Assembly: GCF_001625195.1 (NCBI RefSeq)
Contig: NC_054391.1
Span: 4,351,157 to 4,415,156 of the forward strand
DNA: 64,000 nt
Reading direction: 5' to 3'
From: Drechmeria coniospora
Lineage: Eukaryota > Ascomycota > Sordariomycetes > Hypocreales > Ophiocordycipitaceae
The notes under the pieces are model-generated. The model did no database searches, was not told the origin of the DNA, and saw only the letters and a list, made by a program, of their open reading frames with translations. Below, in pieces: positions 10,699-21,540 of the stretch; position 1 is the first letter of the stretch, and each line of letters opens with the position of its first letter. A program made the translations under genes and the position numbers.

Positions 10699-12977
10699 CT
10701 AGTCAATCTTGGCGTTGGCCAGACTCCGGGCTGCGGGGCTGTTGAGGTTGTTGATCTGCCGCACCACCTTTTGCTTGTACTTGCTCTGCTTCCGGAGCCG
10801 TTTCCTCGCCACCATGACGGGGACCGAGCTCTTGGTGACGAGGTAGTTGGAAAAGGAGCCCAGGATGACGCTGTCTCGTGTCGTCAGCACCAGCCCATCC
10901 GCTTCTGCTGTAGCCGAGTACTCACCCCTTCAACGCGCTTCTGCCGCGGCTCCCAATCACGACGAGGGTGGGATTCACGAGGTCGATGACCTCGGTGATC
11001 AAGTGCCGCGGATTCTTGCAGTGAAGCACCTCGACGATGACGCGCACCTGCAGCCGCGTCTTCCTCAGCAGCCGGACCACCTTGTCCGTCATGTCCTGGA
11101 CGGCCCGGGACCGCTCCTCGTCCGCCTTGTTCACGTCGCCCATCGGCGAGGGCGCCGGCGACGAGCCGGGCGTCCTCTCGGCCTCGAGCGGCGTCGCCCG
11201 TTTCAGCTCCAGGACGGGGCTCAGCTGGGCCGGCGCGAGCTTCGAGTTGGTCACCGTGTTGATGGCCACGGCCTGCTCCTTCATGGCCTTGTGCTCGTCG
11301 GGCACGAGCGACGCGTCGCTCGTGACGATGCCCGTCTCCTCGTCGACGCAGTAGATGGCGATCAACGTGTCGCCGTCGCGCAGGACGGTGCCGATGGCCC
11401 ACTCGAGCGCGTGCGTCGATTCGTCGCTCAGGTCCGTCGCCACGAGGTACTTGCGCAGCCGGTTGTGCTCCTCCTCGGCCTGCTGCACAATCTTACTGTA
11501 CTCGCCGCGGTAGATGATTCGAATGGAGCGGTGACCTTCGGGATTCGTCAGGATGTTCGTCATGGAGAAGGAAAGCTTCTGGGCCCTCTTGATGTCGTCG
11601 ACGTCGGCCTCCTCGTCCGAGTCGATGACCGACGGCGCGCCCGAGGCGGGACCTTGGTCGTAGCTCGTGTTGGGATGAATGCCTCCGCCCTTTGACGGCC
11701 GGACCGTGTCTCCCGACGAATTCGTAATCTGAATCTCCGGTTCGGGAATGAGTGACTTGTACTGATAGGCCGGCTGCTTCGATGCCACCTCCGAGCCTGC
11801 GTCCTTGTCAGCGTTTGCATTCACGCAGATCTGGTTGGGCGGGGGGCGCCGCCGACGTACGCTCGTGTTCGGCTGCCGCCAGCAGGCTCGACGTCGTCCG
11901 TTCGGCCGGGCACGACGAAGAGTGAGATTGCAGGCCGTCGTCGTCGCCGCTGGCGGCCGGGTTCAAGGAGCGCGGAGCCGTCTTCCGGCCGCGGTCCTCG
12001 TCGTCGGACGTGTAGGACTCGTCCTCGTCGCTCGATTCGAGATGCTCGCCGTCGGGGCCGAGGTAGTCCTTAACCAACCTCCCCTCGCCCATCTCGACGG
12101 ATCGCTTGCGCATGGGGAGCTGAGACAGGCTTCCGCCGCTGAAGGCCAAGTTCGCATCCGACAGGCGGCGGTAGGCGCTGCTGATGTCGACGACCTGACC
12201 GTCGTTGAGCATCGCCTTGTTGGCCGGCAGCAAGGTGGGGAAGGGAGCGGGCGAGCGCGACCTCGTCTCCCACCGGCCGTGGGGCGACTTGGACGAGCTG
12301 CCGGCGAGCCGACCGCCGTTGGACGAGTCTTGCATCAGCGGAAGGTTGCCGAGCTCGGGAGAGCGGAGGGGATCGCCGTAGGCGCCGCCGGAGAGCCTCT
12401 TGCTTCCGTGCGACTTGCTCGTCGGGGACAGCATGCCGCCGGCCCCCTTGGTGCCTCTCTTCGACTTGCCCGTGTTGCGGGGAATCATGCCCGAGAACTG
12501 GTAGCCGGCGGTCGGGTCGTTGCGGGGGCGGCCGGAGCCTTTCATCGACGCGTCGGACATGGCCCTCGGATGCGGAGGCGGCATCAGCTGCGGCGAGGGC
12601 AAGCCAAGGTCCGGCGACAGGCTCGGCGATATCGGGCTGGAGCGATGGGTCGCCAACGGCGGCGGCGATGGCGCGTCGAGGTCGAGCATGCTGCGGACCG
12701 GTAGCTGGGTGGTGGTGACGGGGCTGTCGATGTCGAGCATGCTCCTCACGGGAGCCTGCTCGGCGGGCGTCGTGCGCGTATCGCTGGGTCCCTCCTCCTC
12801 GATGTCCAGCAGGATCCGTGCTGGAGATCGGGGGGACCCGAGGTACGGCGATGAAGATCGACGCTGATCCGGCGCGGGGTCGCCCTGCTGTTTGCTTTCG
12901 AGCAGTGCCAGCACCTCCCGCCGCTCCATGTCGAGCATGGCGTCGATGCTCATCGGCCGCTGCTCCGGTCTCGACAT
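10699..12977 (-). CDS. Universal-stress-protein (USP) domain protein, fungal long form
   Basis: Complement of join 10699-10870, 10926-11796, 11861-12977 (719 aa). Both introns have CTGAC branch points: 11860-11797 (GTACGT...GCAG) and 10925-10871 (GTGAGT...ACAG). Residues 1 to about 485 are disordered, rich in Ser, Pro and Arg, with acidic runs near 350 and 430. The USP domain begins at about 488 (KYLVATDLSDES) and ends near 690. Its nucleotide-loop motif is complete: GSRG, nine residues, then GS, as in ATP-binding USP proteins. An Ala/Pro-rich insertion splits the domain between about 545 and 605. The N-terminus carries four copies of a short motif of the form (R/I)xxLLD or MLD followed by an acidic residue (see findings). 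Role is unknown beyond likely ATP binding; USP-domain proteins of this form are widespread in filamentous fungi. Confidence 0.88.
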
Positions 12978-14814
12978 GCTGGGCAGGTGTTGTGGGCTCC
13001 GCGTCTACGAGTGTGCGAAACGATGGAAGCCGGCGCTTGTCAACGACGAGGCAACCGCTCGAGATGAAGGATGATGGTGATGGTGATGATGGTCCGGACT
13101 CGTCGTCCAACGGAGGCAAGTCGTCCGGTCTGCCGAGGCAGCGTGTCGCGCCCTAGGCTGCCGCCGAATCTAGCAGCGTGATGTCCGATGGAAATGGAAA
13201 AGACAGTCCGTCGAGGCAAACCGGGGGCAGGCGAGCATTGTCGACGAGATGGGATTCGGGAAGGACGGCGCGTGGTGAAGCTCGTCAATCCATGACGGCA
13301 AACCGACTGCGGGCACGTTCGTTGGTGGAGGGGTAGAGGGGCCTGGGATCTGCTTGCTTTTTCTCCCGACCTTGACCGTGTTGGCTCGCGGAACTGCGTG
13401 CAGGCTTCTCGCAATGGACTGTCGACGTCCGACGGCGAGCGTTTGTCCGTAGGTAGGCGGATGGAATTTGATGGAGGGGGACGGATGGTTTGCGGGAGGG
13501 AGAAGAGTTATCTAGGGCACAGTACTAAAGGACTGACTGACTTGGCTGGCTGGCTTGTCGACACCGACTGGGCCGCTGGGGTCCAGCTGGAGCCTGGAGA
13601 GGGGCGCGGCGTGGTGCTAAGGCAACTAAGGTGGTACACGGTAGGCGCTAAGGCAACGTACGAGTACGGAGACACTGTGTGCCAGTAGCACAGCGATACT
13701 TACCGTACCTCGTATCGCCACTTGCATCTACAGCACAGTGCACTGGGGAAAAAGTACTGACTTACGGAGTACTTACTCGTGCTATTACTCGCACTGGGGG
13801 AACGCAAGTACAAGGTACCGACTGCTGTGCCCGCCTACAGGCGCGGTGCTAAGACGACGAAGAGTATCTGCAAAAATAACAGTCCTATTTGCTCCGTACG
13901 TTGTTTTGCTCTGTTGGTGCGGCCATACGTACCTACGGCTGCTGCGTGCGTGCGTGTGTGCGTGCGTGCGTCCTTGCTGTCGTACTGCCGTTTCGGGAAT
14001 GCAGCTTCACTCCGGTGCGAGGCTCACGTCACCACTTGGGTTCACGGCCCGTTACACTGCCTCCAGCCGGTATCATCGACCGCAGTATTCCCGCATTTCG
14101 TTCGTTTCCTGCGGCGCATGCCTATGGGGGCGTATGGTGCCGGTGACCAATCCGACGCTTACGTCTGCGGCAAAGCCTCGATCGCCTCCATCTGCGCCCG
14201 CTGCACATGCCTGTCGTAGGTGGCAGCCTGCATTCTGTCCTCTGCATCTACACTCCGTGCTGCGCAGACAACACCCAACAGTTTCACGGACATGCGCACC
14301 CACCTGCAAGGCGTTGACTTGCTCGAGTGGCTCGCCGGAGCCACCGCCCATGTCGAGTTCGACTTGCCCGCCCGCCCGCACCGCCCGTAGTCAGATGCGA
14401 TAGAGGCTAATGATTAACCTTAAAAGTTTCACTTTCGCAGTCACATGATACCGACGCTTCACCCAACCATGCCCGCCATCTCACCATTCGGCCCTTCCTC
14501 GCCGTCCACCCTTCGCCGCCGATCGCCGCCGTCCACCCTTCGCCGCCGATCGCCGCCGTCACACAAGGCGGGCGGCATGCAGCTCGACCCTCCGGCCCAG
14601 CCGATTCCCTCTTTCTCCTGTCGGCGATCGAAGAACGCGTGCAGGCATGTAAATGTAGATTTATTCTTGTTTGTACAGGCACCCGTCATCCACACGCCCA
14701 TGCAAGGTACGGGCCCGATAGGCTCCGGCTGCACGAGACCGTCACGGCCGCCGCACCATGGCCGCCGCCTGCACCGGCCGTGCACCGGTGATGCAAGCCG
14801 TCCGTCGCCGTCCG
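12978..14814. other. Intergenic upstream of the USP gene
   Basis: The stretch next to 12977 should hold the USP promoter and leader. An island of GTAC words lies at about 13620-13900. A CG-rich 27-bp tandem duplication is at 14505-14558. No frame with recognisable protein content was found. Confidence 0.5.
14505..14558. repeat. Exact 27-bp tandem duplication
   Basis: Two adjacent identical 27-bp units (14505-14531 and 14532-14558), beginning TCCACCCTTCGCC and ending GATCGCCGCCG, lie about 260 bp past the stop codon of the mitochondrial S7 gene. Confidence 0.93.
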
Positions 14815-16085
14815 TCACTTCTTCTTCTTGAGCTTGAGCTTTTTCGACACGTTGGCTCTCGCCGCCGTGCCGAGCTTGTGCACCTGCCTCCTCTTCTCCC
14901 ACACGCTCGACCGTCCCTCGACGACGGCGATGATCTCCTCGGCGATGCGGTGAGGGAACTGCTTGCGACCGCTGCCTTTGGACGGCTTCTTGTTGATGAC
15001 GTCGAGTATCCACTGGAAGGCCATTCTCCTCCTGCCTCGGACGGGCAGCGGCACGGGCATTTCCAGAGCGCGGCCGCCGCCGCCCGCGCCGGCGATGTTG
15101 CGGACCTTGAGCAGCGGCGCGACCGAGTCGATGGCGATGGTCATGTACAGGATGGGATTCAGAGGTAGGTGCGACGCCGGCGGCGTTCCCGGCAGCAGCG
15201 GAAACTTGGGACTGTAGATGGGCGCAGGCGCCGTGCGGAGGAAGTTCATGACCATGGCAACATTCTGCACCAGCCCACCAGCATCAGCCGAGCTCATGAA
15301 GCCGGGGGGGAAGAGGCAACAGGGAACGCCGCACGGGAAACGGGAAACGGGAAACGCAAAACGGGCACCGGGGAGCACATACCCTTTGAGCGACACTGAG
15401 CTTGCCGTCACGCATCAGCAGTCTCGTGATTTGTTCGAGTACCGGATGGTACCTCTGCTTCATGTTGAAGCCTTCTGCGTATGGCTTCTTGGGCAGCGCA
15501 AATTTGTGACCGGGGTTTTCCACATCGTTCTCGACGACGGGCACCTCTGCTTCTGAGCTTGTCGAAGCCTTCAACTTGGAGGCGGCCGCCTCCGTCCTCT
15601 CGGGCGGCGGGATGACGCCCTCGCGATAGAGCGTCTCCTCCTGCCGCGCCGTCAAACCGCCTTCCGTCTCGCTCGTCACCGTCCGGCCGCCGTAGAGTAT
15701 TTGCTCCAGAGCAGCATCGTCCATCATGTCAATGTACGAGGCTTTCGACGCGCCGTCGTCCTGGAGAACCGACGACAGGTGTCAGCGGGACGTCAAAGCA
15801 GTTCCCACGACGTGCTGCACCTACCGCTGCCCTTGCATGCTCGGGCGGTTGATCGTCGGCAGCGCCTTCCGCCTTGTCCACCGGCTTCAAAGGCCTTGCC
15901 CCTGGTGTTGACGTTGGCCTCGGTGCCGGTGCCGCAGTGGTTGATGCTGGGGAACTCGCATCGTCCGAGTACCACCGGCCTGATGCCTGTTGGTGCCGGA
16001 GGAGCTCGATTCTGGGCGGCGCGACCTGCCGCGTCCGTACGGCAAGGGTCCTGCATGCGCCCCAGATTCTCAGACTTGGAGTCAT
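14815..16085 (-). CDS. Mitochondrial small ribosomal subunit protein uS7m
   Basis: Complement of join 14815-15264, 15383-15760, 15825-16085 (362 aa). It is a nuclear-encoded protein of the mitochondrial 30S-like subunit that binds the 3' major domain of the small rRNA. The N-terminus (MTPSLRIWGACRTLAVRTRQ) is basic and free of acidic residues, as expected of a mitochondrial presequence. The S7 core begins in exon 2 (KYRYHP-like QRYHPVLEQITRLLMRDGK) and continues in exon 3 (MTIAIDSVAPLLKVRN, MAFQWILDVINKK, RIAEEIIAVVEGRSSVWEKR), ending in a lysine tail. Intron 15824-15761 has GTAGGT, CTGAC and CCAG; intron 15382-15265 (118 bp, the longest coding intron here) has GTATGT, CTGAT and GCAG. Both fall at phase 0. 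Confidence 0.92.
15340..15370. repeat. Short GGGAAAC repeat inside uS7m intron 2
   Basis: Three to four copies of a 7-bp unit GGGAAAC lie inside the 118-bp second intron of the uS7m gene and account for part of its extra length relative to the other introns in the window. Confidence 0.8.
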
Positions 16086-19000
16086 GACGGCGCGCCGCAG
16101 ATGCTACCTGCGACTCGGAGCGTTATGGTCAGTCACTGCTGTCTCTGCGCGCTGCTGGCTCGCGGTATCTCGCTTCCACACGGTTGCCCGCGAAATTTCC
16201 AGCTAGGGAGCTGCCGGGACAAGTTCGGAACAAAGCTTGGCCGACGCCGGCGGCGGGTTTTTCCACTCGCTGAGCGGCGGTGGGTCGCTGATTAGCCTCG
16301 GGAGCTGGCGGGCCACTTTGGAACTCGCACACGCAGCGTGCATGCTTTCCATCTTCTCCGACAGAACACAGTACCCTGGTTTAGGTCTATACCGTCGTCG
16401 GCGAGATGCGGCGAAGCCAAATGTCCAACATTGCGTACTGACGCAATGTAGCTTGGCATCGCGATGGATCGGTCGATGGCCATCCATCATCCACCCGCTT
16501 CCTCGCATACTCCGGGGAAGCATTCGGTTTTGCATGGCCGTTCTCTCAAGGCTGTGCGAGACAATAAATGATCAAGTCGGGCGGTGCAGTATCAATACCA
16601 ACCAAACTGCTGTTTTGACGAAATAATTATGTATGCACAAGTACCATGGCCATTTCTGCTTTGCCCTCCACAACGCACAGCACCATATCTTGACCCTGCC
16701 GATGCCAACGCGACATGGTTGTCAAGAGATTTTTCTTTCGGCAGTGGCCTCCATGCGACGTTCGATATCTCGATAAAAACCACTGTCGACGAGGGCGGAG
16801 AAGTCGAGATCTTTGCAGGGGCGACGAGGGCACGGACGGAGGGGGGGATAGGACGATGGCCGGCCAGGATTCCTACCCGACTCGTCCGAGACGGTCCTGC
16901 GCTGGACATGGGAAAAATATAATAAATGACTAGCAAATGGGCTACGCTATGCATATGCATAGGCGCCCCTCACACATTCGGGACCCAAGATCTTGCGTGT
17001 TTTATGTTCCACTCTACGGAGTACATCAAGTACGCCGCGGTTGACACCAGCTTGGCTTGGGTCTGCATTCTCCTCGTGCCAGTCAAGGCTCCAACAATAC
17101 ATTAGGTGTACCAGCACGGCAGGGAAGTGCATGGACGAGTATAAATACATGTGCTTGCGGCTTGTCTTGCCTACACCTTCGAGTATAATGTACAAGGACA
17201 AGTAATTACTACTAATTACTCTCCGTATTATTCAGGTGGGTGTTCCGGAAAAACCAAAGTCGAGTTGTGACAGGGACTTGGTGACGGGCTTGGCAGAGAG
17301 TGTGAGGCGGGGCTTGTGGTTCGGGCCGAGCCGAGGCACAGAAAATGGATCAGTGCGAGTTGAGTAAAGTACTTGCACAACTGCAGACTGCACTTAATAC
17401 AGGACAGCTACACATAGCCTCCGCAGCTCACTTCCCCCCAGCTCTCGCATCCCGTTCAACAATAAATACATGTCCTTGTAATTGTCCGCACCGAAAACAT
17501 CCCATGGCAAGCAAACGGCAGGAGACGATGGATGATATGGTGGGCAAGGAGGCCGGCGAGCAGATGCAGCGCTAGTACCTTGTGGAAACAGGATTCTCGC
17601 CAATATCGCCGATGCCATCGTGGCCTCGTCGCCACTCGCAAGGGTGCGTGGCGATCATTTTGTGCGCCAAAGGGTCGCCGAAACAACAAATGCGGTGCTG
17701 GAGGCCCCCGCGCTTCGCGATGATGCATTCGGCCTGGACCGCTGCCGTGCCTCCAAGTCGGCTCAATCAAGGTCCGATTTCCGCATCGAAGATGGCGTGG
17801 GCGTCTCTCTGGCTTCACTGTTGCTGTATGATTCCGGCAACGATCTCGTGACGGCTCCGCGAGCCGGCATGTCTCGCATATCTCGTCGTGCTCGCTGAAG
17901 CCAAGGGGCAAGATAGAGGAGGGAGGTTGCCTGTGGGTTTCTCCGACCACCTTGCCCTACGCGGGAAACGACATGAACGTCCTGCTCCGAGCGGGTCTTG
18001 TTCGATTGGAGAGCGCGGCGTCAAGGCCTCGCTTCCTTCTCTGCCGACTACGGGCCGACAATATTATTGTCGGTCATACTTTTTACTCGCCTCCGTCGGC
18101 GTCATGGGCAACAAGATGCCCACCCGGTTGTCCAAGAGGGTTGGCCAACACTTCTCTCCCAATGCTGGATTCCGTGCTTCTCGGGCTGGGTGATGCTCGG
18201 TCACGGCGCAAAGGCCGAAGCGTCACAGAAATGCGTCCAATCGGCTGCTAGTCGAGGCTGTCGGGCGACGGATGGATTCCTCGACGGCGGTGCGTGCCCC
18301 GAACGCCCATCATGATTTAGAATTCGTCTTGGCCCCGACAGCACGGGTCAGCGTACCCCTCATCGGAGAACGCTCATGGCATGGCGAATTTAATGGGCAG
18401 AACAACGAATACCTGTACATGTATCACGGTACATGTACTGGCAGCCTCGACATGCACATGAACACCCATGTACCGGTACCGCACTTGTACGTCTACACCT
18501 GCTCATACCGTAATGATGCACAAGAAAGTAGTCGTACTGGTCAAATAGTAGGCCAGATCCTTCGTCGGGACTTGGCGCCTGTGGAATTGCAGATGGAACA
18601 TTCCCGCGCGGCAACTTCCTCGGCAGCATCTTCGTTCCCCGGAAGGATTGGGCCCGGGCGAGCTCCTGCTTGGATACAGCAGCTGCGGGTTAGCCACGCG
18701 GGAGACGAGGAGAACCGATGCCGTGAAGCAGTTGCTGCCTCCGCTATCACGTACTTACGACGCCTTCTCGTATGCGGACGTGTTGAGAAGGCGACAGGGG
18801 ACAATCGGTCCAAAGATGGCTGCTGATCTCGTACCTACGGTCATTGAGAAGGAAGAAACACATGTTTTTCAGGTCGCCATGCAGCGGTACTTTGCAGACT
18901 CTTCGTGCGTGTCATGAAGCTGCATCTCCCCCATTCACGCACCATCCATGTAGCTACGTACAACTAAGCAGATGCGTGCACTGTATGCATGCATGCACCT

Positions 19001-21153
19001 TGGTTTGAGCGCCAACAAGAATCGACAGCACTCGAGGAGCTGACGCTCCCTGTCAGGAAGACGAGAAGCCACGAATCCCGGCGCATGGGGGCGACGTGGC
19101 GACGGTGAAAGGGAAGGGGCCGATTCAGGCGTGTTCGCTGGAACTGGATTACAGTACTCCGAGTACCTAGTATGGAGTCATGTCCATACGAGTACTGGCC
19201 ATTGAGGTAGATGGATGCAGTTTGTGCGCATGGTGTATCAATGCAGCTTTTGACCCGTACACGCAAGTTCATCCAAATACCAATTGCCTATGTGCATCAC
19301 ATACTCCGTACATGTACTTGCTTCTACGCTGCACACGAGTACAGTACGAGGAGACGAACACCGCACGCGTACAGTAAGTACTTGTACAAGCAAGATGGCA
19401 AGGTCGGAGTAAGCCTAGTACGGAGTACGAAGCAGCCTGTACAACTACCGTACGTGTAATCCGTACTCTGTATACTGTAGAAGCACTCACTGTGGACGTG
19501 CATGTCCGGGTACTTGGCTTGTCGGTGAATAGTAGGCAAAAATACATGTGCGCTCCGTGCACTCCGAACTCCGTGCTCTTTACGCACTGTGCTTCGATGT
19601 ACTCCCGTACGAGTGGGAATACGTATACGGAGTACGGAGTACGCGTACGGTAGTTGCATGTACTAACAGCACATGTACGGGTATGTAGTTGTATAAGTAT
19701 GGATGCTCCGTGTTACGTGCAAAATTCGTGCATTCTCCCGCACCTTCAGCTGAGCGAGTGCCATGTGCAAGTGCATGCAACGCCCGGAAGGAATTTCGTA
19801 TAAAACGTTATTGTCACAAGGAATCGGGAGACGGAGGCATGCTAGCCTGCTAGGTAATGAATGGACTGCAACAGGAACCTACAGTACTACTGTACTTACA
19901 GTACTTGCTTATGTTGGCTGACCCACCAAAGTGTACTCCGTATTAATACTTGTTTGTACTTGTGAGAATTACGGTACAGTGCGGCGTGCTCCGCGCCGAG
20001 TAATCAATCGTATCTTCGTTGACAGCAGGACGATTGTACTACTACTGTACTAAGTACATGTACGGAGAGCTCCGACGGAGTACATTACAGACGTGCACGT
20101 GCACCATTCCAAGTACAACACACACACCGACTTACAAGTACTGTATTTCCGTGCACTCCGTACTTGTGTATTCCTCCGTATTACATGTAATTACTTCGTA
20201 TTTGCTCCGCGCAAGCATCACTACAACGAGTATATACTTTGATGTATCTAGCTCAGCTACTAGGTTGATGCCTTCTCCACGCTTACACTCAAGTCTGGGG
20301 AAGGCGTCTAGAACATTTGTTGATGCAGGTGCATGAGACCAACAGAAGTACGTGTTTGACCTACTTACAGTACATGGCCGCCCATGTGGTTGCATCATGA
20401 ACTCCGTACACCTGCAACCACATGCTCTTGCATCCGCTAATCTGGCATGCTTGCCGTCCTTGGATGTCATGTGATACTCGCAGTAGCACTTCGTCGTACA
20501 TCATGCCGCGAGTCCCTGTGCTTGTTCCGTCGACGGTCTATCGGCTTTCTTCCTCCGCGCTGCTGGGGTTGGTACATGTGAAGAAAGTGTCTGTCTAGAC
20601 CCAAGTGCCTGTGCACGAACTGTACGTATGCCGTATTACCAGGCTCAGGCATGTTGAACTCGCCACAAACCTCAAGAGCACCGTGGTTCTGCTGGCCTGC
20701 CGGACTCCTCGACTCCGTACTGCGTAATTGTAGTTCTCCGCATTGCCAGCTACACATTTATCATGCTGGCAACATCTCGGAATCTGTCATCCGACCTGAG
20801 GCTAGGCCATTGGCTACTAGTCAGCCCCTCTCGGAGAACGCCAAGCAAATCCAACGCCGTCGATCCCGTCCAGAATGCCCTCATGATCATTTCACGATTC
20901 AAGCACAATATGAATGGAAGCTCCGTCTTGTCATGCACAGGGTATAAGTAGTCGAGTGCTGCCGTGCCTACGAGTACGTGCCTTCAACTTCCAAAGCTAC
21001 CCTTTCTACACTTCTTCAACATCGTTGCCCTTCCGCATCCGTGGTAGTGCTGTGCAGCGCACAACTATATATTGCTTCACCTACAACCAACCGACGACTG
21101 CCACTCATCTGTAGCACACGGTTCCCGGCACTCTTCGCCTACACATACACGCA
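16086..21153. other. Gene-poor stretch; no supported gene
   Basis: The first few hundred bases are the uS7m promoter region. Beyond it, open frames on both strands are short, overlap each other and show no domain, signal peptide or intron signals that join them. Islands of GTAC words lie at about 18400-18560 and, densely, at 19140-20420. A TATA-like GGTATAAG at 20940 may belong to the secreted-protein gene. Confidence 0.5.
21066..21072 (+). promoter_or_regulatory. TATA-like box of the small secreted-protein gene
   Basis: TATATAT lies 82 bp before the ATG at 21154, a spacing that fits a short leader. The flanking sequence is C/T-rich, common near fungal transcription starts. Confidence 0.45.
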
Positions 21154-21540
21154 ATGGTTCAGCTCAAGGCGATACTATCCGCAGCTCTGCTGGTCGCCAC
21201 GGTCGCCGGCGACGATGTCTGCCATCCGGATCCAAACTCCATGATGAATCGCATCCTCAAGTACGAGTACATGGACGAAGACAAGCAGAAAGTGATGACA
21301 GGACCCATTTTTGCAGATCTGGTCCCGTGGATAAAGCTTGCCGGTAACCAAACGGAAAGCCTACATCTGGAAGGCCCCTACATCGGCCGTCGTCTTATCG
21401 AGCTTGTCTGCGAGTCCTGGACCCGCTATTTCGAATCTAAACTGAACAAACCTTACCAGGATCTCGAAAAGGTTCTCATCATCGAAGACCTCGCCATGAA
21501 CCTGAGAGCAGTGCAAAAAAATCTCTGTCGCAAACAATGA
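21154..21540 (+). CDS. Small secreted protein, unknown function
   Basis: Single-exon frame of 128 aa with a clear signal peptide: basic MVQLK, a hydrophobic run AILSAALLVATVAG and a likely cleavage just before DDVCHPD. The mature part is about 109 residues, acidic at the front and helical in prediction by eye. It has three cysteines (near 23, 86 and 124) and one N-glycosylation sequon (NQT, about residue 65). An odd number of cysteines leaves one free. No family is recognised. Size and secretion are those of effector-like proteins of plant- or insect-associated fungi, but that role is only inferred. A TATA-like box lies 82 bp upstream, and the neighbourhood is gene-poor, with a GTAC-word island about 730 bp before it. 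Confidence 0.7.
   Translation: MVQLKAILSAALLVATVAGDDVCHPDPNSMMNRILKYEYMDEDKQKVMTGPIFADLVPWIKLAGNQTESLHLEGPYIGRRLIELVCESWTRYFESKLNKPYQDLEKVLIIEDLAMNLRAVQKNLCRKQ

Noticed and set aside
11805..12704. Plus-strand 299-codon frame opposite the USP gene
   Set aside because: Arg/Ala/Val-rich complement of the disordered coding region; the minus strand has the domain and intron signals.
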